DNA of 64,000 bases from Yoonia sp. I 8.24 (GTDB lineage Bacteria; Pseudomonadota; Alphaproteobacteria; Rhodobacterales; Rhodobacteraceae): the NCBI RefSeq assembly GCF_022096995.1, contig NZ_JACXGQ010000001.1:496001-560000 (forward strand), read 5' to 3'. Each line of letters starts with the position of its first letter. Position 1 is the first letter of the stretch. The notes under the pieces are model-generated. The model did not search any database. It saw only the letters and a list, made by a program, of their open reading frames with translations, and was not told where the DNA came from. Of the stretch, positions 42,580-54,344 are shown piece by piece. Position numbers and translations under genes: made by a program.

Positions 42580-44256
42580 ATGGCAGATGCAGCCATCCAC
42601 GGCGATGAACATCACGACGACCGGGGGTTCTTTACCCGGTGGTTTATGTCGACAAATCATAAAGATATCGGGATCTTGTACCTGTTTGTAGCAGGTGCGC
42701 TCGGGTTTGTATCCGTCTTGTTCACCGTCTATATGCGGCTCGAACTTATGCACCCAGGTGTGCAATACATGTGTGTTGAAGGCGCGCGTTTTGTCGCGGA
42801 TAGCGCAGCAACATGCACGCCAGACGGCGATCTTTGGAACGTGATGATCACATATCACGGCGTTCTGATGATGTTCTTCGTGGTTATTCCAGCCCTTTTT
42901 GGTGGCTTTGGTAACTATTTGATGCCGCTACAAATCGGCGCGCCTGACATGGCATTCCCACGGTTGAATAACCTGTCATTCTGGATGTTTGTTGCCGGTG
43001 CATCGCTTGGGATTGCATCGCTGCTTGCCCCGAACGGGAACGGTGGTTTTGGTGCCGGGACCGGTTGGGTTCTGTACCCACCGCTTTCAACACAACCCGG
43101 TGTCGCGCTGCCAATGTCCCTGGCCATTTTTGCGGTTCACCTTTCAGGTGCCTCTTCAATCCTTGGCGCGATCAACATGATCACGACATTCCTGAACATG
43201 CGTGCGCCCGGCATGACATTGCATAAGGTGCCACTGTTCGCATGGTCCATCTTTGTTACCGCTTGGCTGATCCTTTTGGCCCTGCCCGTTCTGGCTGGCG
43301 CGATCACAATGTTGCTGACAGACATCAACTTTGGCACCACGTTCTTCCAACCGGAAGGTGGCGGCGACCCAATTTTGTACCAGCACATCTTGTGGTTCTT
43401 CGGTCACCCCGAAGTGTACATCATCATTATTCCCGGCTTTGGCATCATCAGCCACATCATCGCAACGTTCTCGCGCAAACCAATCTTTGGTTACCTGCCG
43501 ATGGTTTATGCGATGGTTGCGATTGGTGTGCTTGGGTTCGTCGTATGGGCGCACCACATGTACACCGTTGGGATGTCGCTGACACAGCAATCCTACTTTA
43601 TGCTAGCAACGATGGTCATCGCGGTGCCCACAGGGGTTAAGATCTTCTCTTGGATCGCGACCATGTGGGGCGGTTCGATTGAGCTGAAAACACCGATGCT
43701 TTGGGCCTTTGGGTTCTTATTCCTCTTCACCGTTGGTGGGGTTACAGGGATCGTTCTGTCACAGGCTGGCGTCGACCGCGTTTACCATGACACCTACTAT
43801 GTTGTGGCGCACTTCCACTATGTGATGTCGCTGGGTGCCGTGTTCTCGATCTTTGCAGGTATCTACTTTTACCTGCCAAAGTTCTCTGGACGTATGGCAC
43901 CGGAATGGGCGGGTCACGTGCACTTTTGGATGATGTTTATCGGCGCAAACCTGACCTTCTTCCCACAGCACTTCTTGGGCCGTCAGGGTATGCCACGCCG
44001 TTACATCGACTATCCAGACGCCTTTGCAACATGGAACCTTGTGTCCAGCTGGGGTGCATTCTTGTCTTTCGCTTCGTTCGTCTTCTTCATCGGCGTCTTG
44101 GTCTACACATTGACCAAGGGTAAGCGCGTGACAGAAAACAACCCATGGAACGAATTTGCGGATACGCTGGAATGGACATTGCCATGCCCACCACCAGAGC
44201 ACACGTTTGAGACCCTTCCAAAGCAGGAAGACTGGGACAAAACACCGGCACATTAA
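42580..44256 (+). CDS. ctaD: Cytochrome c oxidase subunit I (aa3)
   Basis: A 558-residue heme-copper oxidase subunit with 12 helices. The His of [10 protein letters not shown] binds heme a. [16 protein letters not shown] holds the cross-linked His-Tyr of the CuB site, AHHMYTVG the CuB histidine pair and [13 protein letters not shown] the heme a and a3 histidines. The start at 42580 follows AGGAG; upstream codons are non-coding in character. Single gene with its own terminator, the arrangement usual in Paracoccus and Rhodobacter. This oxidase is sulfide-sensitive, in contrast to bd. Confidence 0.95.
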   Translation: MADAAIHGDEHHDDRGFFTRWFMSTNHKDIGILYLFVAGALGFVSVLFTVYMRLELMHPGVQYMCVEGARFVADSAATCTPDGDLWNVMITYHGVLMMFFVVIPALFGGFGNYLMPLQIGAPDMAFPRLNNLSFWMFVAGASLGIASLLAPNGNGGFGAGTGWVLYPPLSTQPGVALPMSLAIFAVHLSGASSILGAINMITTFLNMRAPGMTLHKVPLFAWSIFVTAWLILLALPVLAGAITMLLTDINFGTTFFQPEGGGDPILYQHILWFFGHPEVYIIIIPGFGIISHIIATFSRKPIFGYLPMVYAMVAIGVLGFVVWAHHMYTVGMSLTQQSYFMLATMVIAVPTGVKIFSWIATMWGGSIELKTPMLWAFGFLFLFTVGGVTGIVLSQAGVDRVYHDTYYVVAHFHYVMSLGAVFSIFAGIYFYLPKFSGRMAPEWAGHVHFWMMFIGANLTFFPQHFLGRQGMPRRYIDYPDAFATWNLVSSWGAFLSFASFVFFIGVLVYTLTKGKRVTENNPWNEFADTLEWTLPCPPPEHTFETLPKQEDWDKTPAH

Positions 44257-44278
44257 GCTGCGGGTAACACTAACCAAA

Positions 44279-44300
44279 GGCCCCGCAAAATTGCGGGGCC
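44279..44300 (+). terminator. Terminator after ctaD
   Basis: A perfect stem GGCCCCGC-AAAATT-GCGGGGCC flanked by AAA on the left and TTT on the right, 23 bases after the ctaD stop. It can act in both directions. Confidence 0.85.
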
Positions 44301-44350
44301 TTTGCAGTTTTTATGGCCCCAAATTATTTTTCCGTTCGCAGGTGCAACTG

Positions 44351-45199
44351 ATGACAACACCACATTGTATTTATATCAATCTTGACCGTTCGCCTGCGCG
44401 CAATCAGCATATGCAAGACACCTTCAGAGCGCTTGATATCGCCGCCAGCCGGGTAAATGCTGTCGATGGACGGCACCTTTCAGACACGGAAGTCGCGGCG
44501 CTAAACCCACAGAAAAAAGAAAACCGCGTCTTGACCAAGGGCGAGATTGCGTGCTTTCTGAGCCACCGCAAAGCTTGGCAATCTATCGTTGACAGCGATC
44601 ACACGCATGTTGTTGTTTTTGAAGATGATGTAAAACTTGCACCCAAGGCCGCAACTTTGCTTGCTGATCTCAGCTGGGTGCCTAGCAGCGCCGACATCAT
44701 AAAGATTGATACTTTACCAGCAGGCGCAATGCTGTCGGGACCGCAGAAGGTGGGTGACACTTCGTTCGTCCTTAAAAAGGTCCATACCAAAGCAGTTAGC
44801 ACAGCTGGATACATAATTTCTCGTTCCTGTGCGCAAGAGTTTTTGAATGCCCCGTCAGAAATGCGCGTTCCTGTAGATATTGCAATCTTTGATCCACGCC
44901 ACAAAATTTTACCCCGCGTTTCGAATATGCAGCTCACACCAGCGATCGCAGTGCAACAATGGGCGGCAGCCAACAACCCGCACATGCCCCAGGAAGCGGA
45001 GCTGTCTACCCTGGAGCAAGAACGCAAAGCCGCACGCGTTGGTCGTTCCAAACTTCACCCTTTAGGATTGGCTAGGCTTAAGATTGAGCTGGTCCGACCT
45101 GCAAAACAGCTTAGCGGGCTTCTGGAACGGATGTCGCTGCGGTGGAAGTTTGGCGCCCGATGGCAACAAGTGAGGTTTATAGATGACGAGCGCCTTTAA
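44351..45199 (+). CDS. Family 25 glycosyltransferase
   Basis: A 282-residue protein of the LPS glycosyltransferase family 25. Marks are CIYINLDRSPARNQHM (5-20), GEIACFLSHRKAWQ (about 70-83) and the metal-binding VVVFEDDVKLAP (about 93-104). It adds sugars to lipopolysaccharide or another surface glycan. The ATG at 44351 is preferred because homology begins immediately. It follows the ctaD terminator; the next 208 bases hold nothing recognisable. Confidence 0.8.
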   Translation: MTTPHCIYINLDRSPARNQHMQDTFRALDIAASRVNAVDGRHLSDTEVAALNPQKKENRVLTKGEIACFLSHRKAWQSIVDSDHTHVVVFEDDVKLAPKAATLLADLSWVPSSADIIKIDTLPAGAMLSGPQKVGDTSFVLKKVHTKAVSTAGYIISRSCAQEFLNAPSEMRVPVDIAIFDPRHKILPRVSNMQLTPAIAVQQWAAANNPHMPQEAELSTLEQERKAARVGRSKLHPLGLARLKIELVRPAKQLSGLLERMSLRWKFGARWQQVRFIDDERL

Positions 45200-45407
45200 C
45201 ACACGCGATTGCGCTAGGCATTGCCGGGATTCTCGTCGTTTTGGCAAGCGCGCGACAGAAAGAGGCTTTCACGCAACCCACCAAAAAGTTGATCAAACCT
45301 GAGTGTATGCGCCTCGTCATCAAGTATCACCTGCGACACAATAGTCTTGTAAATCTAAACCTCAGGCTTACCGGTTCCGCGCCCAGCCCGTATCGACAGT
45401 AGCTAAC

Positions 45408-45902
45408 ATGCCTTACGAATTGTCACCTCCCCCCAGCCCTACGGTGCAAAACTGGCGCTTGTCGCTTTGGGCCTATCGATCCCTTTTGCGCAAAGATTTT
45501 GTGATCTTTATGGGCGGCACGGCTGCGTTGGTTTTGTTGCCAATGCTTGCCATTGTCGGTTCAGGCGCACTTTGGGTTATCTTGCCGTTCGTATCACTGA
45601 TGTTCGCTGGGCTTTGGTGGGCGCTTCATATCAGCTATCGGCGCGGAGAAGTTTTGGAAGAGCTATCGGTTGATTCCACGACCGCGCGCTTGACTCGCTA
45701 CAATCCCAGTGGGGAAATACTGGAATGGCAGGCGAACCGCTATTGGGTCACCGTGCATTTCCATCCCAAAGGCGGACCTGTCGAAAACTATATCACCCTG
45801 CGTGGTGGCGACCGCGAGGTGGAGTTGGGCACGTTCCTTGATGTTGCGGAACGTGCCGCCCTTTATGATGCGTTGCGGCGCGCGTTTCGGGAGCGCCGCT
45901 AG
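45408..45902 (+). CDS. DUF2244 membrane protein
   Basis: A 164-residue protein with two adjacent membrane helices (about 30-48 and 52-72) and a cytosolic C-terminal domain (GEVLEELSVD, WQANRYWVTVHFH, NYITLRGGDREVELG). This is the DUF2244 pattern common near cox genes in alphaproteobacteria; the function is unknown. Its end overlaps the convergent yqeY gene by four bases. Confidence 0.82.
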   Translation: MPYELSPPPSPTVQNWRLSLWAYRSLLRKDFVIFMGGTAALVLLPMLAIVGSGALWVILPFVSLMFAGLWWALHISYRRGEVLEELSVDSTTARLTRYNPSGEILEWQANRYWVTVHFHPKGGPVENYITLRGGDREVELGTFLDVAERAALYDALRRAFRERR

Positions 45903-46360
45903 CCAAGCCGCGCTTTCACCGCTGGTCCGGCTTTGCCAAAATCCATCCGACCTGTATATTTCCCCTTAAGCACAGCCATGACCTTGCCCATATCGCGAAT
46001 GCTATCGGCACCTGCTTCTTTGATCGCAGCGTCAACCGCATCCAAAGCTTCTTCTTCAGATAGCTGGCGCGGAAGAAAATCTTCTATCACTTTGATTTCC
46101 GACAATTCTTTTTCCGCCAGCTCAAGCCGCCCACCTTCTTCATAGGCGCGCGCGCTTTCTTGGCGCTGCTTAACCATCCGGCCCAGAATACCTAGAATAT
46201 CGTCATCGCTCACGCCGCCTTCTTCGTTGACGGTGCCCCGCAACGCGATGTCTTTATCCTTGATGGCTGCATTGATGAGCCGCAATGTCGACAGGCGGTC
46301 AGCCTCCTTCGACTTCATTGCTTCCTTAAGGGCCGTACCGACCCGGTCGCGCATGTTCAT
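45899..46360 (-). CDS. GatB/YqeY-domain protein
   Basis: A 153-residue helical protein of the YqeY family (MRDRVGTALKEAMKSKEADRLSTLRLINAAIKDK split near 3-36, and ESARAYEEGGRLELAEKELSEIKVIEDFLP split near 68-97). It is related to the tail of the GatB amidotransferase subunit and is thought to touch tRNA or the transamidosome. It stands divergent from carA, as in other Rhodobacteraceae. Confidence 0.9.
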   Translation of the reverse strand: MNMRDRVGTALKEAMKSKEADRLSTLRLINAAIKDKDIALRGTVNEEGGVSDDDILGILGRMVKQRQESARAYEEGGRLELAEKELSEIKVIEDFLPRQLSEEEALDAVDAAIKEAGADSIRDMGKVMAVLKGKYTGRMDFGKAGPAVKARLG

Positions 46361-46534
46361 GAGTTTTCCCGATCACGAAGCTATAAAACGAAAGGCCACC
46401 TTACCGCGCCCGTTAGCGTATGACAAGACAATGTGATCCAACGTCACCCCTTGTTTCAAAGGCTGCGATACAGCCTTGACCCGGCTCGCTAGCCCTCGTA
46501 AACCCGGCCCAATTTGACTGATCGGAGACATGGG

Positions 46535-47671
46535 ATGACGCAGAAACCAACAGCCTGCTTGGCGCTCGCGGATGGCACGATCTTTTACGGGGTTGGATTT
46601 GGGGCTGCCGGCGAAACAATCGCCGAGCTTTGCTTTAACACTGCTATGACAGGCTATCAGGAAATCATGACCGATCCGTCATATGCAGGGCAAGTTGTGA
46701 CCTTTACCTTCCCGCATATCGGCAACACGGGCGTCACCCCAGAAGATGATGAACACGCAGACCCAATTGCCCAAGGCATGATCGTAAAATGGGACCCGAC
46801 AGAACCTTCGAACTGGCGGATGACCCAAGATTTGACGACGTGGCTATCAAGCCGCAACCGGATCGGTATGGGTGGCGTCGATACGCGCCGCTTGACCCGC
46901 GCAATTCGCCAGCAAGGCGCGCCACATGTCGCCCTTGCCTATGATCCAGATGGTAACTTTGACATCGCCGCATTGGTCCAAAAGGCCCGTGATTTCGCAG
47001 GCCTCGAAGGGCTTGATCTGGCAAAGGACGTAACCTGCGCGCAATCTTACAGCTGGAATGAAACGCGCTGGGCTTGGCCTGATGGGTTTGGCACACAAGA
47101 AGCCCCCCGCCACAAGGTTGTCGCCGTCGATTTCGGGGCAAAGCGTAATATCCTGCGCTGCCTTGCAAGTGCCGGCTGCGATGTGACCGTCTTGCCCGCG
47201 ACAGCCACGGCTGAAGACGTGCTTGCCCTGAACCCCGATGGTGTCTTTTTGTCCAACGGTCCCGGCGATCCGGCCGCGACAGGTGCCTATGCAGTCCCAA
47301 TGATCAAAGGTGTCTTGGATGCAGATATCCCCGTTTTCGGGATCTGCTTGGGCCACCAAATGCTGGCGCTGGCACTGGGTGCAAAGACGATCAAAATGAA
47401 CCACGGCCATCACGGCGCCAACCACCCGGTCAAAGACAAAGAAACCGGCAAGGTTGAAATTACCTCTATGAACCATGGGTTTACAGTTGATGCACAGACC
47501 TTGCCTGCTGGCGTGGCTGAAACGCATGTCTCGCTCTTTGATGGCAGCAACTGCGGCATCAAGATGACAGGCCGCCCCGTATTCAGCGTGCAATACCACC
47601 CAGAGGCAAGCCCCGGCCCGCAAGACAGTTACTACCTGTTTGAGCGGTTCGCTGCCGCAATGGACGCCTAA
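46535..47671 (+). CDS. carA: Carbamoyl-phosphate synthase small subunit
   Basis: A 378-residue glutamine amidotransferase subunit that feeds ammonia to CarB for arginine and pyrimidine synthesis. The CarA N-terminal domain has GETIAELCFNTAMTGYQEI (split near 22-40) and FTFPHIGNTG. The amidase site is FGICLGHQMLALALG (nucleophile cysteine) with the His-Glu pair in VQYHPEASPGP. The ATG at 46535 has GGAG eight bases upstream; a TTG at 46514 has none. carB is not in the window. Confidence 0.95.
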   Translation: MTQKPTACLALADGTIFYGVGFGAAGETIAELCFNTAMTGYQEIMTDPSYAGQVVTFTFPHIGNTGVTPEDDEHADPIAQGMIVKWDPTEPSNWRMTQDLTTWLSSRNRIGMGGVDTRRLTRAIRQQGAPHVALAYDPDGNFDIAALVQKARDFAGLEGLDLAKDVTCAQSYSWNETRWAWPDGFGTQEAPRHKVVAVDFGAKRNILRCLASAGCDVTVLPATATAEDVLALNPDGVFLSNGPGDPAATGAYAVPMIKGVLDADIPVFGICLGHQMLALALGAKTIKMNHGHHGANHPVKDKETGKVEITSMNHGFTVDAQTLPAGVAETHVSLFDGSNCGIKMTGRPVFSVQYHPEASPGPQDSYYLFERFAAAMDA

Positions 47672-47746
47672 GCCGCCGCGCTCTTCTTAACGGCACATTA
47701 ACCATCCGCCTGCATGATCGCTTTGGACACTGACCAAAGTTAGATC

Positions 47747-49642
47747 ATGCAGCAACAAACGCGACAATCCCCCGACCCAAGCACGAAAACCCGCAGTTTT
47801 CTGTGCCAAGAGCTTGTCTACCGTGGGCATGTCACGGCAGATATGGCTGATCGCGCGCAAACCACGGCGTTTCAGCGCGGAATGGCTGTAGCCGATGTTT
47901 TCAACCGTGGATTGGGTGTGTCGCAATATGCCGTCGCACAGGCCCAGGCCTCGGAACGCGGCGCGCAATATATCAACCCGGTCACGGACGCGCCCGACCC
48001 AACGTTGATTGCGCGTTTTGGCGCTGAAAAATGTCTGCAGATGGGGGTACTGCCGTGGCGCAGCATTGGCAGTGAAACCGTCGTTTTAACCGCTAGACCC
48101 GAAACCTTTCATCAAGACCAAGCCCTGCTGCACAGCCACTTCGGGCGCGTTCGCATGGCGATCACCACCGAAGAACATTTGAACCGCGCGCTTAGCCAAC
48201 TTTGTGAAGAAACCCTTGTCGCACGCGCGGAAACCAAAACGATTGATCGCGAAAGCTGTCGCAATTGGGCGCCCCGGCGCGCGCTTGCAGTAGGGGTGGT
48301 TTTCAGCATTTGCGCATTGGTCTGCGCCGTCTTTACACCCGTTCTGCTTGTGGCACTGCTGACCGCTTGGGCTGTCATCACGCTTTTCTTAACCACGGCG
48401 CTCAAACTGGTGGCCGCAGTGATTGGCTGGCGCGAAGCCCCAGCCCCAGCCAATAGCGTCATCCCCGCGCGGCTGCCCACGATCACTATGCTTGTCCCGC
48501 TTTACAATGAAACCGCAATTGCAGAGCATCTTTTGGCGCGTCTCTCGGCATTAGATTATCCGCGCGAGTTGCTTGATATCTGTCTGGTCCTTGAAGCCGA
48601 TGACCAAACCACACGCGCCACATTAGGGCGCACGACTTTGCCGCGCGGCATCCGTGCAATCACCGTACCGACCGGGCGCATAAAGACCAAGCCACGCGCA
48701 TTAAACTACGCACTCGATTTTGCACGCGGAGACATCATCGGTGTTTGGGACGCCGAAGACGCGCCCGCCCCCGATCAACTGCACAAGGTCGCAAATGCCT
48801 TTGCCAATGCGCCCCCCGATGTGGTCTGCCTGCAGGGCAAGCTTGACTATTATAACGCATCCGCAAATTGGCTAACCCGCTGTTTTACAATCGAATATGC
48901 AAGTTGGTTTCGGGTGATCTTGCCCGGTCTACAGCGTCTTGGGCTTGCCTTGCCCTTGGGCGGAACAACGTTGTTTTTCAAGTGTGACGCGCTGCATGCG
49001 CTTGGCGGTTGGGACGCGCACAATGTCACAGAGGACGCCGACCTTGGGATCAGGCTTGCCCGGCACGGATACCGCACCCGCCTGATCGACACCGTCACCG
49101 AAGAAGAAGCAAATGGACGCGCATGGCCTTGGGTCAAACAACGCTCACGCTGGCTCAAAGGTTATGCGATCACCTATCTCGTGCATATGCGTGATCCGCT
49201 GCGGCTTTGGCGGGATCTCGGGGCATGGCGGTTTTTTGGGGTGCAGCTCTTGTTTCTGGGCACCCTCTCTCAATTTGTGCTCGCGCCGCTTTTGTGGTCA
49301 TTCTGGCTGCCAGCTCTGGGCTTCGGCCACCCTCTCTCGTCCGTTCTGCCATCATGGGTATTTTGGACACTTGCAGGGCTGTTCTTTTCGTCCGAGGTGA
49401 TCGGTTGGCTCGTTGCTTATATCGCATTACACAAGGCAGAAAAGCGCTGGCTGTTCAAATGGGCGTTTAGCCTGACGCTCTATTTTCCGCTTGGGGCGCT
49501 TGCCGCCTATAAGGGCATATTTGAACTGCTCACGAAGCCATTTTATTGGGATAAGACCACGCATGGGGTCCTGCTCCCAAGTAGTTGGCAAACGCCTACT
49601 CCGCCGCTTCAACCGCCTTTGCATCCAGTTTCAGGCGGGTAA
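47747..49642 (+). CDS. GT2 glycosyltransferase with MshEN-like N-terminal domain
   Basis: A 631-residue membrane glycosyltransferase of the cellulose-synthase-like GT2 group. About residues 15-150 resemble the GspE/MshE N-terminal domain, which in some proteins binds cyclic-di-GMP. Two helices follow (about 178-215), then the catalytic domain: MLVPLYNE, VLEADDQTT, GVWDAEDAP, VTEDADLGIRL and QRSRWLKGY, that is, a complete D, DxD, TED, QxxRW set. Four to five C-terminal helices form the export channel. It likely makes an exopolysaccharide. Its last 47 bases overlap the convergent GntR gene. Confidence 0.85.
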   Translation: MQQQTRQSPDPSTKTRSFLCQELVYRGHVTADMADRAQTTAFQRGMAVADVFNRGLGVSQYAVAQAQASERGAQYINPVTDAPDPTLIARFGAEKCLQMGVLPWRSIGSETVVLTARPETFHQDQALLHSHFGRVRMAITTEEHLNRALSQLCEETLVARAETKTIDRESCRNWAPRRALAVGVVFSICALVCAVFTPVLLVALLTAWAVITLFLTTALKLVAAVIGWREAPAPANSVIPARLPTITMLVPLYNETAIAEHLLARLSALDYPRELLDICLVLEADDQTTRATLGRTTLPRGIRAITVPTGRIKTKPRALNYALDFARGDIIGVWDAEDAPAPDQLHKVANAFANAPPDVVCLQGKLDYYNASANWLTRCFTIEYASWFRVILPGLQRLGLALPLGGTTLFFKCDALHALGGWDAHNVTEDADLGIRLARHGYRTRLIDTVTEEEANGRAWPWVKQRSRWLKGYAITYLVHMRDPLRLWRDLGAWRFFGVQLLFLGTLSQFVLAPLLWSFWLPALGFGHPLSSVLPSWVFWTLAGLFFSSEVIGWLVAYIALHKAEKRWLFKWAFSLTLYFPLGALAAYKGIFELLTKPFYWDKTTHGVLLPSSWQTPTPPLQPPLHPVSGG

Positions 49643-50249
49643 CAAAGGCCTCAGAAATGTGGTCGCGCAGCGCGCGGTATGCGGCATCGCCATCACCCGC
49701 CTCGATCGCCGCAACGATTTCAGCATGTTCATCAAGTGTTTCCGCGCCACGCCCTTCGGCCGCAAGCGATGTTGTCGCCAAAAGCGCCATCGACCGGTGA
49801 ACCAAATCAAGCTGCCGCACCAAAAACCGGTTATGCGAGGCAAGGTGAATTTGTTTATGAAACCGGCGGTTGGCGCGGCTCAGCGCAAGCGGGTCACCGA
49901 CAAGTTTCTTGTCTTCTTCTAGCATGTTGCGCAAAACCCGAATTTCTTCGGGTGCCGCATGGCGCGCGGCCAGCCTTGCAGCCAAGCCCTCAAGCTCTCC
50001 GCGCACCACATAAAGTTCCGACAATTGCGTGTGATCAAGCGAGGCAACAATCAGCGACCGCCCATCACGCGCCAGCAAAGATTGAGTCTCAAGTCTTTGC
50101 AATGCCTCGCGAATTGGCGTGCGCGAGACACCGAACCGCTCGGCCAATTCGCTTTCGACCAGACGATCTCCGGGCTTATAGACATGGCTATCAATTGCCT
50201 CAAGGATAAGAGCGTAAGCATCTTTTTGGGTCGCGCGCGGGTCATGCAT
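49596..50249 (-). CDS. GntR-family (FadR/FCD) regulator
   Basis: A 217-residue regulator with N-terminal winged helix (GDRLVESELAERFGVSRTPIREALQRLE, split around 27-54) and an all-helical FCD sensor domain whose metal-binding D/H residues fall in NRRFHKQIHLASHN and LDEHAEIVAAIEAGD. The start at 50249 is where homology begins. The ligand is unknown. It stands divergent from the HAD gene. Confidence 0.88.
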   Translation of the reverse strand: MHDPRATQKDAYALILEAIDSHVYKPGDRLVESELAERFGVSRTPIREALQRLETQSLLARDGRSLIVASLDHTQLSELYVVRGELEGLAARLAARHAAPEEIRVLRNMLEEDKKLVGDPLALSRANRRFHKQIHLASHNRFLVRQLDLVHRSMALLATTSLAAEGRGAETLDEHAEIVAAIEAGDGDAAYRALRDHISEAFVTRLKLDAKAVEAAE

Positions 50250-50349
50250 GGCGTTGGCCTTTCTTAATCCGCTGACACTACCCCTGCCCGCGCCCTGCAA
50301 TCAAGCCAAACCGATTGCGCTGCCGAAAACAGGCGCCTACTGTCCACGC

Positions 50350-50997
50350 ATGGTAGCGCAGCATTTTGAACATATCGATACGTGGGTTTTTGATCTCGAC
50401 AACACGTTATATCACCCGTCGGCTGATCTGTTTGGGCTGATGGATCCGCGATTTGCGGACTACGTCATGCGTGTCACAGGGTTTGATGCCGGTCGCGCCG
50501 CGCAATTGGCGATTGATTATTGGCACAGCCATGGATCGACCATGGCGGGATTGATGGAAGAACATGACGTTGATCCGCATCATTTTCTTGCCGATGTCCA
50601 CGACATAGATATTTCGCATCTGACGCCTGATCCAGAGCTGGCCGAAACGATTGGCACCCTACCCGGTCGCAAAATTGTCTATACGAATGGATCAAACAAC
50701 CACGCCGCGCGGGTTCTCAAGGCACGTGGACTGACACATGCGTTTGACGCTGTATTTGGCATTGAAGAGGCGGCTCTTACCCCCAAACCACACGCACAAA
50801 GCTTTGTCACCGTATTCGCACGCGCAGATGTGATACCGACCACAGCAGCCATGTTCGAGGACGAAGCGCGCAATCTTGTGGTCCCACATGATTTGGGAAT
50901 GCGCACCGTGCATGTCCACGCAGATCCGCTGGATGCCGCATATGTCCACCATGGCACCGATGATCTGACGGCTTTCTTGTCGCAGGTGACGCGCTAA
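50350..50997 (+). CDS. HAD-family pyrimidine 5'-nucleotidase-like phosphatase
   Basis: A 215-residue haloacid-dehalogenase-fold hydrolase. Motif I is VFDLDNTLYHP (13-23, nucleophile D15), motif II is VYTNGSNNHAARVL (about 113-126), motif III the Lys of LTPKPHAQSF (about 146), motif IV FEDEARNL (about 165). The LYHP and YTNG forms are those of the SDT1/pyrimidine 5'-nucleotidase group. The start at 50350 is set by homology. Confidence 0.85.
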   Translation: MVAQHFEHIDTWVFDLDNTLYHPSADLFGLMDPRFADYVMRVTGFDAGRAAQLAIDYWHSHGSTMAGLMEEHDVDPHHFLADVHDIDISHLTPDPELAETIGTLPGRKIVYTNGSNNHAARVLKARGLTHAFDAVFGIEEAALTPKPHAQSFVTVFARADVIPTTAAMFEDEARNLVVPHDLGMRTVHVHADPLDAAYVHHGTDDLTAFLSQVTR

Positions 50998-51035
50998 CCC
51001 TTTTCGGGCGGCCTGCATCGGCCTATGTCTAAAGC

Positions 51036-52229
51036 ATGAAACGCAAATCAACTGATATTTTCATTGCGGGCGGCGGGGTCGCTGGTCTGACCGCCGCAGC
51101 CGCCTTTGGCACAGCGGGGTTCGACGTCACAATCGCGGATCCAATGCCCCCCGTGACGGCTGAAAACGCGCGCGGCGCTGATCTGCGCACGACCGCGTTC
51201 CTGCAGCCCGCCCAACAGTTTCTAAACGACGCGGGGCTATGGGTGCGGCTCGCTGAATTTGCAGCCCCCTTACAGATCATGCGCATCGTGGACGCAGCTG
51301 CGGAGCCGCATATCACCCGCGATTTTGATGCCTCCGATATTTCAGACAAACCATTTGGCTGGAACCTGCCCAATTGGCTGCTGCGCCGTGAAATGGTGGC
51401 GCGGCTTGATGCGCTGCCCAATGTTGATTTCATGCCCGGCACAGGTTTCAAATCCATGCTTGCGCGGGATCATTCGGCCATCGTTACCCTCTCAGATGGC
51501 CGCCAATTGGATGCGCGTCTTGTGGTCGGCGCGGATGGGCGCAACTCTGCGGTTCGTCTCGCCGCTGGCATTTCCGCCCGCGTAAAACGTTATGGCCAAA
51601 AGGCCGTGACATTCGCCGTCACCCACGACGCACCCCATAACAATATATCCACCGAAGTTCACCGCGCGGGTGGCCCGTTCACCTTGGTGCCTCTGCCTGA
51701 TCATGATGGCAAACCCTGTTCCGCCGTGGTCTGGATGGAAAGCGGGCCAGAGGCGTTGCGGCTAAGCCAATTGGACGTCCCCGCATTTGAAACGGCTGCC
51801 AACGACCGCTCGGCCGGGATCAATGGCGCGCTAACGCTTGCATCGCCGCGCAGCGTTTGGCCCATCATTAGCCAGATCGCCGATGAAATCACTGGTCCGC
51901 GGATGGCGCTTGTTGCCGAAGCGGCCCATGTCATGCCACCAATCGGCGCGCAGGGACTAAATATGTCGCTGCGTGATATGGCGTGCCTGCTTGATCTTGC
52001 GCTGGCGGCACCTGACACATTGGGTGACCGGACGATGCTAGACCGATATGCGCGCGCGCGACATAGTGACATTAAGCTGCGGATCGCAGGGATTGATGCG
52101 CTCAACCGCGCATCAATTGCTGGCGGCGCGTTCACACAAGATTTGCGCGCACAAGGGATTAAGATGCTTTATGGGCTTTCGCCCGTCCGGCGCAGGTTGA
52201 TGGAAATGGGGCTGGGCGTCGGAGGCTAA
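51036..52229 (+). CDS. UbiH/COQ6-family FAD hydroxylase
   Basis: A 397-residue flavin monooxygenase. FAD motifs are IFIAGGGVAGLTAAAAFG (8-25), VVGADGRNSAVRLAAG (about 164-179) and the GD-like ALVAEAAHVMPPIGAQGLNMSLRD stretch (split around 289-312). It probably hydroxylates a ubiquinone precursor. The usual GDAAH box reads AEAAH here, with the Asp replaced by Glu. The stop overlaps the convergent Lrp gene by four bases. Confidence 0.83.
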   Translation: MKRKSTDIFIAGGGVAGLTAAAAFGTAGFDVTIADPMPPVTAENARGADLRTTAFLQPAQQFLNDAGLWVRLAEFAAPLQIMRIVDAAAEPHITRDFDASDISDKPFGWNLPNWLLRREMVARLDALPNVDFMPGTGFKSMLARDHSAIVTLSDGRQLDARLVVGADGRNSAVRLAAGISARVKRYGQKAVTFAVTHDAPHNNISTEVHRAGGPFTLVPLPDHDGKPCSAVVWMESGPEALRLSQLDVPAFETAANDRSAGINGALTLASPRSVWPIISQIADEITGPRMALVAEAAHVMPPIGAQGLNMSLRDMACLLDLALAAPDTLGDRTMLDRYARARHSDIKLRIAGIDALNRASIAGGAFTQDLRAQGIKMLYGLSPVRRRLMEMGLGVGG

Positions 52230-52674
52230 AGCGGACCCGGTAGCCGTTCTTCGGACAGCAAGACATTGGCTTCGACGTTACCAACACCCGGTAGCGTCAT
52301 AACGCGGCGGCGCAAAACCCGTTCAAAATCTGCAAGGTCACGGGCAACCACGCGCAGGCGATAATCGTATAGCCCCAAAACATGTTCGACCAACTGGACC
52401 TCAGGGATCGCTGACACCGCCCGTTCAAAATCCTCAAGGCTGATCCGCCCCTTTGTCGCCAATTTGACGCCCAAAAACACGGTCACACCAAAGCCGACTT
52501 TTTCGGCATCAAGCATCAACTGCCGTCCCGCAATGACGCCTGCGTCTTGTAGCCTGCGCAACCTGCGCCATGTCGCGGGTTGGCTCAGGCCTAGTTTTTG
52601 GCCAAGCTGCGTCGTCGATTGACCCGCATTGATCGCCACGGCACGCAACAGCGCGCGGTCAATATCATCCAAAT

Positions 52675-52678
<4 letters not shown>
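52226..52678 (-). CDS. Lrp/AsnC-family regulator (second of a pair)
   Basis: A 150-residue Lrp-type protein: winged helix STTQLGQKLGLSQPATWRRLRRLQDAGVI (split around 21-49), then a RAM ligand-binding domain (VTVFLGVKLATKG through VLGLYDYRLRVVARDLADFE). It starts four bases inside the end of the upstream Lrp gene (ATGA), so the two are co-translated and may form hetero-oligomers. Confidence 0.9.
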
Positions 52679-54286
<1,608 letters not shown>

Positions 54287-54308
54287 TCTGACTTATGTTG
54301 GATGACGT

Positions 54309-54332
54309 GGGGCTGGCGGAAACGCTGGCCCC
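54309..54332 (+). terminator. Terminator after ilvC
   Basis: Stem GGGGC-TG-GCG with loop GAAA and CGC-TG-GCCCC, followed by TTTTGC. The paired TG/TG internal loop is symmetrical. Confidence 0.75.
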
Positions 54333-54344
54333 TTTTGCATGAAA

